Below, piece by piece: positions 1 through 13,700 of a stretch of DNA of 64,000 nucleotides (position 1 is the stretch's first letter; the number at the start of each line of letters is the position of its first letter). Origin of the DNA: Ophiura sarsii (lineage: Eukaryota; Echinodermata; Ophiuroidea; Amphilepidida; Ophiuridae). The position numbers were made by a program, and so were the translations under genes. Under the pieces are notes generated by a model that saw only the letters and a program-made list of their open reading frames with translations, did not search any database and was not told the origin of the DNA. The stretch covers positions 33,427,652-33,491,651 of the forward strand of contig CM069448.1 of NCBI GenBank assembly GCA_035610835.1. The letters are read 5' to 3'.

Positions 1-327
1 CATTTTAAAGCAAATATTAAGCACCGCATACCTACCTTTCAACGGTGTACCATTGGTGAAATAATATAAATCTATAGTCATATATGTTTAAATTCAGCAG
101 GGGTGAACCGTTGAAACATACCGAAGATGCGATTCATTTCTTCTAAAAGATAGCCTATGAGTTTCACATTGTCCACTAAACACTAATCCATTGAGAAAAA
201 AAGTTTTGCATTTCATAATAATGAGAAATTTGATGAGTTGTAATGGTGTACCGTTGCAATGATTCACCGCTGCAATAACAATGCACGTGTATTGATAGCG
301 TATAATTCAATTACAACATGCACACAC

Positions 328-395
328 GCCCGGTTGGTGTAGTGGTTAACATATGAGACTTCCACGCCGCGGCCCCAGGTTCGAATCCTTGCCCA
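328..395 (+). other. tRNA-like sequence (pseudogene or SINE head)
   Basis: A-box-like TGGTGTAGTGGTTAAC and B-box GGTTCGAATCC at tRNA spacing. The acceptor strands (GCCCGGT and TTGCCCA) do not pair, so a functional tRNA is unlikely. It may be the head of a tRNA-derived SINE. Confidence 0.45.
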
Positions 396-516
396 AACTT
401 CTATTTTTCTTCTTCTTGTGTGTGCCTCTAAGCTTATTTCTAAACGATCATAAAGTCCATTATTTAAATAATCGGCACGTTATCTTAGAGTTTTGTCTTC
501 ATGGCGCATTATTTGA

Positions 517-982
517 TATATGTGACTTTATTTATTTTCCATAATTTCATATTTAAATGATAAGAACATAACGTGTCATCTTCTGAAGATAGTAATGTTT
601 GCATGAACTATAACAATGACAAGGCCTATTATACACCTATAGTCGCACACAATTAACATACAGAGACAGCGTTAGTAAATAATGACCAGTCCCTAATACA
701 CAAAGTGACTTTTCGTTCTTCTATCTTTGTTTGTATTAGCCATTCTGTTTATGTGGCTTTATTTATTTTGTAAATAAATGTTATTATGATTATATTTTCC
801 ATGATTATATATTTTAATGCTAGGAACATAACATGGCATCGTGTCATTAATTGCTATCTTCTGAAGATAGTAATGTTTGCATGAACTATAACAATTGCAA
901 GGCCTATTATAGACCTATCGTCGCACACATTTAATATACAGAGACAGCCTTAGTAATTAATGGCCAGTCCCTAATACACTTT
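517..982. repeat. Direct duplication with 278-bp spacing
   Basis: About 190 bp at 517-705 recurs at 795-982: TTCTGAAGATAGTAATGTTT, then TGCATGAACTATAACAAT and AGAGACAGC.TTAGTAA, with identical offsets of 278 at both ends and few substitutions. Sequence 1-516 and 983-1297 shows no other structure that I can support except the tRNA-like piece. Confidence 0.8.
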
Positions 983-1299
983 TGTCTGACTTAATATGCC
1001 GTCTATCAAATGTTGATTAGAAATCAATTAATACATATACGAACTCTAATTGTTCTTCAACATTTTGTTTCACATCCATGAAAATAAATTGTAAAAATAA
1101 CATGTTTTGACGTATATGTTGCCTAAGTATTGACTGACTAATCCCTAAATGACGTAATTGATACTTGTAACTTTTTGGGAATGTTGACAATATAGCCTAC
1201 AATAATCGTGCAAAACCTCGTTAGCATCGGGCATTTGGTTCTGAAGTTATAGCCAAAAACCAATCCCACATGGTGAATTTAGGATTTCGCTCAGACAAT

Positions 1300-1571
1300 C
1301 AAGGAAAATAATAGTTGGCACACTTGACGCAACTTATTACAAATATCCCTGTGCTCGCAATTGAAATCAGACTTGGGACATAGCACTGTTTAATAGAAAG
1401 CAAAAGTCTCCCCCTTTCTTATATCCTTCCCCATCCCCCATCAATCAATGTTGGGGGACCTACCACGGCTTCTGATAATATGACTCGGATCAACATTGCC
1501 TCCGGGGAGAGGGGCGGGTTTTTTCCCGTAATTAAGACAAAGTGTGCCAACCTTTTTTTCCTTGATTGTTG
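1300..1571. mobile_element. About 270-bp MITE, TIR CAATCAAGGAAAA..GTTGGCACACTT
   Basis: The left end CAATCAAGGAAAATAATAG plus TTGGCACACTTG is the inverse of the right end AGTGTGCCAACC plus CCTTGATTG. A second copy in opposite orientation at 29913-30184 has flanking TA dinucleotides (CTA before, TAG after), as for Tc1/mariner derivatives. No ORF. Confidence 0.85.
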
Positions 1572-1591
1572 ATGGAAATGGTATCAATTTG

Positions 1592-1790
1592 ATGGAACAT
1601 CCCCCTTAGTCCCCCGACTTGGCTCCCTGCAACTTCTGGCTCTTTCCGAACAATCAAATCAAAGCTTGCTGGGATAGGCCTTTTTTAAGGATCCAAGACC
1701 TAGCCAAAGCTGTATATTCAGAGATGAGACAATCCCTACTTTGGAGTACCGCCCCTAGTTCAAGATGTCGAGGATGAGGATCCTACAGTG
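1592..1790 (+). pseudogene. Mariner transposase C-terminal fragment, dead
   Basis: The + strand reads HPP*SPDLAPCNFWLFP, then FLRIQDLAKAVYSEMRQSLL and W, ending in a stop. SPDLAPCDFWLFPKLK is the mariner block that holds the third catalytic Asp. A TAG replaces the usual Tyr before SPDLAP, and the frame breaks again about 1780, after which RMRILQCIDIKGSIFKG appears in another frame. Only the last third of the protein is visible. Confidence 0.7.
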
Positions 1791-3385
1791 TATAGACATC
1801 AAGGGAAGCATCTTTAAGGGAATGTGATTGTAGCTTTTGAAATTGTATGGCTATCTTCAGAAACCTGGGCCAAGTGACAACACTTTGTGATCTGCCCTCG
1901 TATGATAGTAAATTTGAGCAAGGTTATTTTCCATGTGGCAATCAAGTTTTATGAAATTCAAGAATGTTCCATCCTTAGCAAAAAACAAGGATTTTTGCCT
2001 TCATATTTTTGAAAATAAAAGGGCATGAAAAATAGTAATCCTTCATAGATGGGTAGATTTTGGCATTCAGGGCTTGAAATGGCCCTGGTTCTTATATAAA
2101 TTGTGTCACAAGAGCAACTTGTATGTTGAAATTGAAAATGGCCCCTGCATGGTTATTCCATTGCATTTATCATCAGGATAGCATTTTCTGAGGTTTTCCC
2201 TTCAATTAGCGCCTGGTAGTTGTGGCTCCAGTGTTCCAAAATAAAATATGAACAAGTGGCAAATTTGTGTCACAAGTAGGCTCTCCTGGTTCTTAAATCC
2301 TAAATGCAACCCCAGTTGTCCATGTAATATTTGTTGTTAACTTTCCTAAGTTTTAAGATCAATTGGTTAATTTGATATGGTATTTATCACATGTAGCTGA
2401 TTATAGGGTCCAATTTAATCACATCACAGTTTGCTTTTGCAATATTTGAAAGAAATTTGCATAGCAGTGTTGCTATACAACAATATTACGCTAAAATGAC
2501 TCTAGCCCTCCTAAAATAAGGCAAAGTCTATTTTAAAAAATGGCCAATCCAGGGAAACAATATGATTTAATATAGAAACACAGAGTCATATGTCATCCTA
2601 GCTGTGGACGGGGCAGTTCTTGGGTTGATAGCGGTTCCCCTATTGGGAGCAGTTCTTGGGATTAGATAGTAGTCCTATGATAGGGTTAACCCGTTTAAAT
2701 AACCCTGCTGAACTAAATATCATGTAACTTATTAATTCCTAATGTTTCCTGTTTGAGTTAACTTCTTATACCCAGTATATAAGCTAATGAAAAGAGAATT
2801 TACCAAGTATTGTTCTTAAACCAGGAAATAATAGCAATAATAAAAATAAGAATGAAAATTTTACAAGGTCAAATTATCTCACAATTCATAATGACATCTA
2901 ACTGTCGAGCATGAAGTGACCTTTGCTTAAAATTCAATCTCTATTTACATGACAAAAGTAGAAGTGAAGATAAATCTTTCAATAGACATCCATTGTGAAA
3001 ATACTTTCCCCAGGACCTAAGTTTGTGTATTTTTATCCCAAATCAGTACTTATGAAGTGTAAGGAATTCCTCTTTATAAATGGAGCTTAATCCTAACGCA
3101 TCCCATACCTACAAATTACTACAGCGCTATCAATTGGTAGTGCTTTCTTGATGGGTATATCTCATGTCACGATCCGCCGGCAAATAGTCTGGGAAAAGTT
3201 AACTTTTTGTAGCTGACCCATTGACGCAATCAGTAAGGTGTCGGATAGATTTAATTGTCAAAAAAGTGCACGAGAGTTAGGGTCAATGAACACCTTTCTT
3301 CATGTTCCGTTAACCCTAACCTAGAATTTGACCAGTTTTGCCTCCCCCGATAGTTTAATTGTCAAAAGGCGCTCATCAGGGAGTT

Positions 3386-3671
3386 AGGGACGCACCATTA
3401 GATTTTCAGTGGGGGGGGGGGGGGGGGGGGGGGGGGTAGGAAGTTTTCGGAAGAATTTTTTTAAAAAAAAAAAACCCCCTGATGAGTTTAAAAATATAAA
3501 AAAATTCTATCCCCACCCAACTCAATATGAATGGATACATTAAAAAAAAAAATTCGCCACTTTCGGCGGCGAAAAAAAAAAAAAAATTCACACCTTGCAG
3601 CGGCCCCCCAAAAAATTTCTCCCCCAAACCCAACTTCCTACCCCCCCTGAAAATCAAATGGTGCGTCCCTT
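3386..3671. mobile_element. MITE with AGGGACGCACCATT TIR and 26-bp poly-G
   Basis: The left end AGGGACGCACCATTAGATTT plus TCAG is the inverse of the right end CTGAAAATCAAATGGTGCGT plus CCCT. Just inside are G26 (3411-3436) on the left and C7 on the right, and TAGGAAGTT/AACTTCCTA pair further in. The middle is A-rich with CGCCACTTTCGGCGGCGAA. The remnant at 60050-60208 is the same family. Confidence 0.85.
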
Positions 3672-4413
3672 AGGGTTATAATCAAACAAATGCTGTGCTT
3701 GGAAAGAGATGAAATAAACCTGTAGAAATATAACCACCCAGAGACTTTAATTTGTCAAACTATTCCTGGAAAACAATATGTAACATCTTTATCAAGAAAA
3801 TGTTGGTAGATAAACAAAGGATCTTTTTCTCAAGGACTTCTTTCAGGGAATTATTCCTATGTTATATAAATTCATGCATTTCATACTTTAGTATCCCAGA
3901 CAAATGTTCAATGATAATTAATTTCCACTCATACAAGAATTAGCATGTGTGCGTTAATATGTGTATGATCGAAAATGAGCTGTTACAATAATACTGGCTG
4001 CATATAATGCTAATTGAAATTGTGAATTCATTTTTCATATGAAAGTTTCAAAAACAATTCTTTTACTAGTATTATATGGTTTTCACCGTTGCATTTACAA
4101 ATGTATGTATGTATTTATACGAGTATGAAAAATTCATAGAGAAGACGTGCTCAAAATAAACTGTGAACGTTGTCAATTTTGCGCGGTTTATGCACTTTGC
4201 AAATCTATTGAACCGTTTTGCTCGTTTTTAAATTCGCAATGTCGTGAGTCAGCTTTATAGTTACAAGTTATCACTATACCTGGAGTCACAAGTCAAATTT
4301 ATTTTCCAATAGGATTAAGTTGTAATCTTAGGGAAAATCATTTTGGGAATTTCACAAGTCAGATATTATTCCTACCTACCATAAGACAACCCTATCAGAG
4401 CCCAAAGACTGCT

Positions 4414-4487
4414 TCCAATCCGAGAACCGCTATCAACCTGAGAACCGCTATCAACCCGAGAACCGCTATCAACCCGAGAACAGCTCC
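4414..4487 (+). repeat. 18-bp tandem repeat, four copies
   Basis: The unit GAGAACCGCTATCAACCC is repeated four times with one or two substitutions. The corresponding place in the inverted arm at 2614-2660 has only one unit, so the array expanded in this arm. Confidence 0.85.
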
Positions 4488-4673
4488 GTGGATATGGCAT
4501 GACTAAGTGTTTCTATATTCAATCTTGGTATTTCCTTGGATAGTTTTTTTTAAATAGTGGCCCTACAAGGAGGGCTATCAAAAATTGGCTGATGGATGGT
4601 ACCCCATACTCTTATTTCTGCTCATTTTAATCATGATTCTCAAAACCATTTCTTCTTTTGACCATTTATACAG

Positions 4674-4782
4674 GTGGTTATACAAAGATGGCTTGCTACC
4701 AAAGAATACCTTATTTGTCGGCTATGCCCGGTCAGTACTCACCATAGGAGACCTGAAACAAAGATGTATGCCATTTATGAAG
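4674..4782 (+). CDS. G6PD: G6PD exon 4 (human numbering)
   Basis: 109 bp after an acceptor ending ttatacag, donor gtacgg. It reads [20 protein letters not shown] followed by a VLTIGDLKQ stretch, the segment after the first beta-alpha unit of the NADP-binding fold. The first base is the last base of a split codon (a W codon in human), and the exon ends in phase 0. The length equals the human exon. Confidence 0.93.
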
Positions 4783-7700
4783 GTACGGATGAATGAATAA
4801 AAACAAAAGTAACTGCCAAGTATGATATAAAATTGGATAGATTGAGCCCATATGTATTGGTAGAGATTTTTATTGGGCGTAATTAAATCATCCAATTTTA
4901 TCATTATTATGTATTGGATGCAATATTATCCCACACTTGGACACCTCAAAACATAATAATGATATAAATCGCTCAAGCAGAACAATGCCCTGACACCATT
5001 AACCCTAAGTATAGCAGTGGGGATAGACCGAAGAACAAGGGGAGGGAGTTGAATTGGCTTCATAAAACATCACCAACCGTTAATATATTTTGTAGTGGAA
5101 TTCAAAAGAGAACACATCAAATTACCTCAATATCAATTATATTGAGCTTTGTGCCGAATATGGTCAATGACAGTCAATGATTGTATGAGCTCGAGAGAAG
5201 GAAAGGTCATTTTGGTCAAACTTGGAATCCACTTACATGTATAATGTTTACCATGTTTTCAAAAGAATCCATAATTGCTGTCAGAAACGTCTGTTTTTAA
5301 AGGTAGATGTTCCGATTTTCAATTTGAAGTTAAAATTCTATTCTACATGAAAGGTCATCCTTAAAAAAGTCATGTTCCAAAGTTTGAGTTGCATAGCTCT
5401 AATGGTTCTTATTTTAGACGCACAAGATGCTGTGAACTGTACCCATTGAGTAGTACACAAACTATATCGGTGGTTACCACCATTCGCGGTAATTCGACGT
5501 TATTTCATCGATTTCTCCGTAATTATACCGATTTAGGCCGTCAAATTTCAGTATGATGATGAGAAAAATACGAGCTTTCATATGATATGAAAATCTCTGT
5601 ATGTTTGAAATAATTCTGTGTTACGAAAATGTGATCGGGTCATCTACCTTTAAGATTCAAAATTCTTAAAATAAATAAATATTATGTCGATATTAGAATC
5701 ATAATCACTTTGACCATAACAATGGCATTCATAGCTAAATAATGCACCTTTCCATGTATATAAATCATTCTAGGACACCCTGTATAGGCCTAATATTATA
5801 TTGAGTGGAATACTATATGAGTAGTTTTGTATACCTTATCAACCAATGAATTCAACAAGTGGTTGTGAGTGGCAGTTGCCCGTGTTGACTCTAAAACAAC
5901 TTAATTTTGCTAGCAATTTAATTTTGCTAATTTTGCTAGGAGATCCAATTCGCCAAATTAAATTGCTGCCAATTCATTATTTGTTATGGTTATATAGGAA
6001 GATGATTCAAATTATTGAAATTAAATTGCCGCAAAATGTTGACTAAATGCTAATTCGCTAAATTAAGTTGCCATGAAATTAAGTTATTTTACATTTTACT
6101 CTATAATTCTTGTCACAATATTTACTCTTGTGTGAGTAACATAGAATGCTACATGTATTATTCATGACTATTTTCAGGGGGACTCTTTGTGGGGTCTAAA
6201 GTATGATCAGCTCCACATGTAGATCTCATTGTAAGAGAGATTATTTTTTTGCACAGTCATTTGGTCATGCTTTGCTAATTGTGAACTATTCTGTTTGTTT
6301 TAAATTCATGATTTGAAAGTTCATTTCATACACTAACAGTTAACACACAAAAGAAATACAAGGGTATATTTTATATTTTTGTGGGAGTTGCAATATACTG
6401 TAAAAGGGAAAATGTTCACGCATGTAATTTTTCGCACTTTGCCCATTTTGAACAATTTTACTTGTTTTTATTCTCGCGATCTGAAGCTTCCTTACATACA
6501 CCTAATACAAAATGCATATATTTGGGCATTTGCTGATTGCAAACAATTCCACTTTTACATCACTTGAAGTGCCAAAAGCATGACAGATTGATTACATACA
6601 AAATGTCTGAGATTTCAGTATGCATTTTAGGCAGCACCATCGAATAAAGTATTAAAGAAAACATGCTCAACAGACTCGGTTCGCTGCAATGGGATCTTGT
6701 ATTGGTGATAAATGGGCTATTTCGAGCATAAGCATCACAAATTTTTGACCTGTTGATTTAGTAGAACAGTACATACAGTAGATAGTTGTATTATATTCAT
6801 TATTTTACCTCAGCAAAACAAAATTGTCCATAGATCCCTTTTAAAGGGCAGGGTTGGTCCGTCAGATTTTTTTGATTTTAATCATATTCAAAAGATACAT
6901 AAAATAAGCCAATACTTGTTTTATGACACCTTATAGGAGAGTGAAGAGACAGTTTAACAAATTGAAATTCAAGGCAACATTTTAAGAAAAAACACCACTA
7001 TTTATGTAATTTCCCAAATAAGGGTTGGTATTTATTTAGGCCTATACATTTAAAGCAAAACCAAAAAAGAAAAGTGTCTTTTTTGTGTGGTTAAATTGAC
7101 AAATTAGGGTCTGTTTGATGAGGACTATTTATATAATATTGAATAGCTTTGAGGGTGATACAAGAATATATTGCACGAGCTATACAAATATTGCACGAGT
7201 CAGAGATGAGTGCAATCCACAGTTCAAACTATCAATAAGACAATCCTAGCTCTTGCATGTATGTTGCTAGGTTGATCAGATTAATACACTCTGACATCAT
7301 TGCACAGAGTATGGAGTACACGAGGGGCATTCAATAAATACCGGCAACCATTGAAAATCTCCGAGCCGTGACACGTGTCAATAAAATAAACTTGATCTAA
7401 CTCTATGCAGTGATTGTCAGAGCTTATTTCAATAAACACACCTTATTATCTTGCCTGTAATGTAATCCCCCACCCTGCACGATCAAAGAAGAATCTCTGT
7501 GTTCACACATAAATGTTGCATCAATTCCTAGATATGCTCTGAAGTCATATTGCACAGAGGTACATGAATGGATCACAGTACTAATGTATAGTGTTTGGTG
7601 GATAAGGATTTCCTGTTTGATATTTGCTGTGTCAAGGTTGATAATATCCTGCTACTCGGTTTCCTCTTACTCCTGTAATCAGTTCAACAATTCCCATGCG

Positions 7701-10700
7701 ACTGATGCCTACTAAAACCCGATGGTAGTGCCAGGGTTCAAAATGATACTGGTATTAACCCTAACCCCTGAGGCACCTTTTTCCAAAGAAATTTGTTTTC
7801 GCGGCCAAAAAGCGAGGGGGGAAAGGGCCCCCGGGGCTCGAACCCCGGACCTCTGGGTTCAGACAGAGGCGAACGGCTTACCACTGGGCCATAGGGGTCA
7901 ACCATACTTGGCGCAGTTAACTTTGCCAATTATATAGCCTGGAGCCATTATTTCATCAAAAAACTGTCCCGCTAGGTGGAACGAGTACACCGCATCGTAG
8001 TAATTTGGAGCACTCATTTCTCATCCCATTTCATAATCATGCTTTGCATCACTTAATCATGTTTGCATCACTTTCAAAAATCCTGCGTCATTTCAAATGG
8101 TCCTAAATACGCCATGATTCTGGTGAATGATGCGTGGTTGATCTTTAGAGTTGATCAATAAATGTATGTATGCAGGTCCTCTATATGTTGAGTCAACTTT
8201 TCTATGCATCCTAATTAAATCACTTGTTTCTAAATGTGCCTTTCTTTTGTTTGTATGTCTTGTTTGTTTGCTTGTTTGTATGTTTGCTTGTTTGTCTGTC
8301 TCTCCGTACCGGATTGCTTTTTTTCATAGTTGACGGGAGAAGACGCCGCAACACTGAAGAAGGTGGACGAGTTCTTCAAGGCAAATCGCTACGTGAAGGG
8401 ATCGTACACCAACGAATCCGACTTTGAGCAGCTTAACTCGGTCATGGAAGCCCTGGAGAATGAGCAACCCTCCAACAGACTCTTCTATCTGGCGCTACCG
8501 CCCAGTGTCTTCAAAGATGTCACAAAGCACATCAAGGGAACGTGCATGGGTAAAAAGTAAGAAACGTATCTATTTGTTTTAGAGTTCCAGATACGGTTAA
8601 ATTGAGTTAAAGTACAGTAAAAACAGTTTACATGTAGATGTCACTAGGACTTATTATATTTTATGGTGTCATTTTTAAAGAGCACTCTTTACTCTGTAAG
8701 TTGAAAGGCACCCAGATGTGCACCCAATAAGGGAACACTCTTGGTCAAATGTACTGTTCATTATAAATGTCTGACTGTGACTGTACAGATTCACTTTAAT
8801 GAGGGGCACACTACTAAATAGTAGGCCCATAGGAATAATATATGTGCTAAATTGATTATTTAAAACCTGAATTTTAACCAAAGTGATAGTGAAATTGTAC
8901 TTTTAGAGGTGTTTTTTGCTACTGTTCAAGACACTTTATCTATAAAAAGTTTAGACAATAGGTTAGGGTAGCATGCTTGATTTTCCAAACGACTGTGTCA
9001 CAGTCACTGTGATGAAAAACTAAATATCCGACGAGCTTGGAATAGCCACAGTAATCGCCATGTTCACTGTAAAAGGCACCAATTTTAAAGACCTCAAAAT
9101 TCACTCAGATTACCTACACATTTTGTATTCAGTATTCATTATCAGTGAATCATAAGGCCTGGGAAAAATGGGCAAATTGGGAAGCTCCTTGCCGGGAAAT
9201 TTGGGCATTTGGAGGGAAAAGTTGGCATTTGAAGGGAAATTTGGTCTTCCATATAAAGAAGTACATCTGACATAGTGAGACATTTTACATTTTGGAGGGA
9301 ATTTGGGGAAGCTTGCCAGGAAATCAACATTTTTAAGGCCTGGTGAATCACAGAAGTTCAAAAATCCCAATCATTTATTTAGTGTAGTGTACTCTGGAAA
9401 GTTTCTTGACATCATGAGCATACTGATGTGGGTTATACATTCAATGTGGACAGAGAGAGACCATTTTAAAGGCTGTTGGGATAGAATTATACAACACTTC
9501 CTTATAAATATACTACTCTTTGATTGCTGGTGGCATTTGGTAGTTATCAAACTGTGAAGGATTATTTTCATGTTTTTTTAGGATTGATAGTTCCTCAAAG
9601 CAAAGAAGTAAACCAGCAAGCACTGTTAGTTTCATGTTTTATCCTCTTTAGAAACTAGTAATCACAATGCAATAATGTACTGATGAGTCTGTAGTCTTTC
9701 CAAATATTGATGTTTACTTTCCCCCCACATTTCACAGGGGTTGGATCCGAGTGATCGTTGAGAAGCCGTTTGGTCGTGATTTGGCCAGCTCCAACGATCT
9801 GTCCAGTCATCTAGCCAGTCTGTTCAAGGAGGATCAACTCTATCGTATAGATCATTACCTGGGCAAAGAGATGGTGCAAAATCTTATGATCCTCAGGTAA
9901 GAACAGGCAACCAAAATGTCTTGGGTGCTTGGAAAAGGGAGGGGCTTGCGCTAGGACCAGTTTCAGACCCACTGATAAATTGAGATCCCTTCACTTTTAC
10001 CATGAAGCTAGATATCCTTAGCATTTTACTACTCAATAATGTCTCTATAAACTCTTTGCCAAAAATCTTGAGCCTCATCAGGGCCCTCTTTTTGTTTAAA
10101 ATTTGTTTTTAAAGTTTTCTAAGAAGAGAGGTTTTGTAGGAAGGTGATGGTAGGTTAAGAAATGTTGTCCCATTTAATCCAACGGGACCCCAAATGTGAT
10201 AAGGATAAAAAATATGTAAGAAATATAGTTATGAGAGATGCTGTTATCAGCCCACATGTGTGTGTGTTTGTTGTATGCAGCCAGCAGGGAGGTCACGCTG
10301 CATGTCAGATTTTGTTATTCGCAAGAAAACAATGGAGTCTCAGTGAATTCAATATTTGCTAGAAATAGCTTCGGAAAATGGTATATTTGGGCATCTCAAA
10401 AACTGAGAAACGTGTTAAAAATCATGTAGAATTTTAGAGGAGGGTCATTAACATCTGCAGAACGGTTAAATGTATAGTATTAAACATGTTTTGTGACCAA
10501 ATTTATGTCGTCAAATGTTGGAAAATTCACGTTTTGAAAATCTGTGGTCTTCGAAATTACAGGAATCCTAACTCATTCTAAACCTCACCAAATCATGAAA
10601 TGAACCCTCGTCTACAAGAAAGTCCATGTACGTATTGCTCTATCTGCTTGGAGATAGCGAAGACCACGCAAACTTCATAGCTTCATACCATGGAATGAAA

Positions 10701-13700
10701 TCTGCCATAGAGATTACATGGCGAAAATCGTAGAGATTTGTACTGCAGTCCTCTGTGTAGGGAGTGTTGACAATAGCAAGACCGTTTGACTATTGTGTTT
10801 GTGCATGTTTGTGACGACTGACCCCGTTAACAATTTTCATAGCTTTCATATAGGGCTTGGGTGACCTAACTATTGACTGTATGGTACAAAATGGTTAAAT
10901 CTGAATTGTACTTTTGTAATCACTTACCCCTCAGATTTGGCAATCGTATCTTTGGACCCATCTGGAATCGTGACAGCATCGCCAGTGTGATGATCTCCTT
11001 CAAGGAACCATTCGGTACACAGGGAAGAGGAGGTTATTTTGATGATTTTGGTATCATTAGGTAAGGTATTCCTTTTAAGACCAGGGGGAAAATGTTGCAC
11101 GGGGACCGACTCATATTTTTTGAACTCTTCTTAGGTAAGAAGAAAACTACCTTAGAATATAAGAAGAATTACTTTAGTAACTTAAGATAGCCTCTGACCT
11201 CTTCTTAAAGGCATATTATGCAATCTTTTCCATGGGACGCCTCTATCCTTAATTTATTTTTGAAAGCAGATTTTAAACCATGATTTTGAAGTAATTAGGA
11301 ATCGTATCGCTCTATAATTCACAATATATTTATGATTTATGATAAGAAATGTAAATCTGCAAGAAAATCTGCTTTAAAAAATATCAAGGATAGAGGGTGT
11401 CCCATGGAAAAGATCGCATAATATGCCTTTAAGTTAGAAAATAATTTATTCAACTTAAAGGTAGATGTTCCGATTGCTGGCCCGATTTTCAAATTGATGT
11501 TTACTATTTTACATGAAATGTCATCCTTAAGATTGTAGCATTCCAAAGTTTAATAATAATAACAGGCATTTATATAGCGCCTTACATCGAAAGGATCACA
11601 AAGCGCTTAACAAAAATAACAATAGCATATACAAAATATGAATGCACATAGAAAAACACAGGAGTAGCCATCAAATGATGGCTATAATATAAAATGTTAT
11701 ACAGTATACAGCAATACACTAATCAAGAATAATGCAAATACAGTACATGAATATTGCACACACAAAAATAACTAAATATCCTGGTTAAAAAGATGAGTTT
11801 TCAAAGACGATTTAAAAGTTCCGACCGTCTTAGAGTTACGGATATGTAAGGGGAGATTGTTCCAGAGTTTTGGTCCAGCAATACAGAAAGCCCTGTCCCC
11901 GTATGTTGCAGTGGCACTTTTAGGGACTACAAGGAGTTTACGGCTACCAGAGCGGAGATTAGCAGACGGACAGTAAGGGGTAAGAAGCTCCTTGATATAG
12001 TCGGGTGCAGAGTTGTTGAGTGCTTTATATACAACGAGAACAATTTTAAAAATAATACGTTTCTTAATTGTAAGCCAGTGTAGATCGATGAGGACCTGGG
12101 TGATATGCGTGCGTTTATTGACACCAGTCACAAGTCTCGCAGCTGAGTTTTGAACTCGCTGCAGTTTGGATATGAGTTTGTCAGGGAGTCCGTAGAGTAG
12201 ACAGTTACAATAGTCCAGCCGTGATGTAACAAAAGCATGGACAAGCCTTTCTGTTGATGCATGGTCAAGGTATTTGCGGACCTGTCCGATGGCACGTAGG
12301 GCGTAAGTGGCATTCTGACATACTCTGTTGACATGAGAAGTCATTGTTAGGTGACGGTCAAAGATGACTCCAAGGTTGCGCACTTTTTCGGAGGGCGAAA
12401 TGTCGGAATCCCCGACGGTGACCGCATCAACCGGAGTGGTTGAAATAAATCGAGAGGTGATATGAATGACCTCTGTTTTCTGGTCATTTAGTTTGAGTTT
12501 GTTGGCCAGCATCCAGCTTTTGACGTCCGAAAGGCAATGCTCTAGTCGCTCAAGCTTTTCAGCCCTATCAGATGCATCAAACGAACAGTACAGCTGTGTG
12601 TCATCAGCGAAAGATAAAACGTTTATTCCGTGGTCTGATATCACATCTTCAAGTGGAGCACTGTACATACTGAAATTTATAGGACCAACAACTGATCCTT
12701 GAGGCAAACCGTATATAAGTGGTTTTCCTTGTGACACATGGCGACCAACCACTACTGACTGTTCACGATTAGATAGGTATGATTGAAACCAATTCAGAGC
12801 AGTGTCAGAAATACCGTATCTAGCATGCATTCGATTTAGGAGTAAATTATGATCAATTGTGTCAAATGCAGCAGATAGGTCAAGGAGAACGACAACCACT
12901 TCTCGTCTGCAGTCCAAGGAATAGAGGAGGTCATTTTGGAGACGTAAGAGTGCTGTTTCTGTACTGCAGTTTGGTCTGTAAGCTGATTGGTGGGGTGCAT
13001 ATAGATCGTTGGATGCCAAATGCTGGTGGAGTTGATTACAGACAGCGCGTTCCTCCATTTTTGATAAGAAGCTGAGATTAGAAATCGGTCTGTAATTCGA
13101 TAAGATTTCTGGGTTAAGGCTTGCCTTCTTGATGATAGGAGTGATACGAGCTGACTTTAAACAGTCTTGTACATGCCCGGTTTTCAAGGAGTTGTTCATA
13201 ATAGACTTGAGAACTGGCATAAGATAGTCCAGGCATTGTTTAAGTAGCCAAGATGGGATGGGATCTAAGGCACATGATTTTGTAGGCATGTTCATGATAA
13301 GCTTTCGCATCTCTTGGTCAGAAAGTTCTTTGAAATAGTTAAGATGCACAGAACATATTGAAGAATCAATGAAACTGCCGATAGAATGCGAGTTGTCTAA
13401 ATCAGATCTAATTTTGGAGATCTTATTAGTGAAGTATTCACCAAATTGATTTGCCACATCATTCTCCTCTCCAGATGGAAGAACCAAGCTTGGCTTAAAA
13501 CCACACAATTTGTCGATGGTACGGAACAGTTGCTTTGTATCACATTTTGCAATTTGAGAAATGTGATGCTCTGTCTTTGCATCCTCAAGTAGACTATGGT
13601 ATTCCTTGCACTTGACCTTATAAGCTTGCTTATCGACCTCTAGGCATGATTTAATCATTCGACGTTCAAGCCGTCTCTTGTCACGTTTGGCGGCACGTAT

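Larger units (their letters stand above)
2497..4580. repeat. Diverged inverted repeat pair about 1.9 kb apart
   Basis: Arm 2497-2690 aligns, inverted, with arm 4385-4580: both contain a TAGCCCTCC end, ATATAGAAACAC.NAGTCAT, and GGTTGATAGCGGTTC followed by TGATAGGGTT. The two arms may be termini of one decayed element or two insertions. Inside lie a complete poly-G MITE (3386-3671) and otherwise featureless AT-rich sequence. Confidence 0.65.

Noticed and set aside
1..4673. Search for the 38-bp G6PD exon (GDLAKKKIYPTLW) and the start codon exon
   Set aside because: No matching reading frame with splice sites was seen in any part; they probably lie upstream of the window.
7827..7899. Functional tRNA gene on the - strand
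   Set aside because: The T arm is perfect but the acceptor stem does not pair and the anticodon loop has 8 nt.
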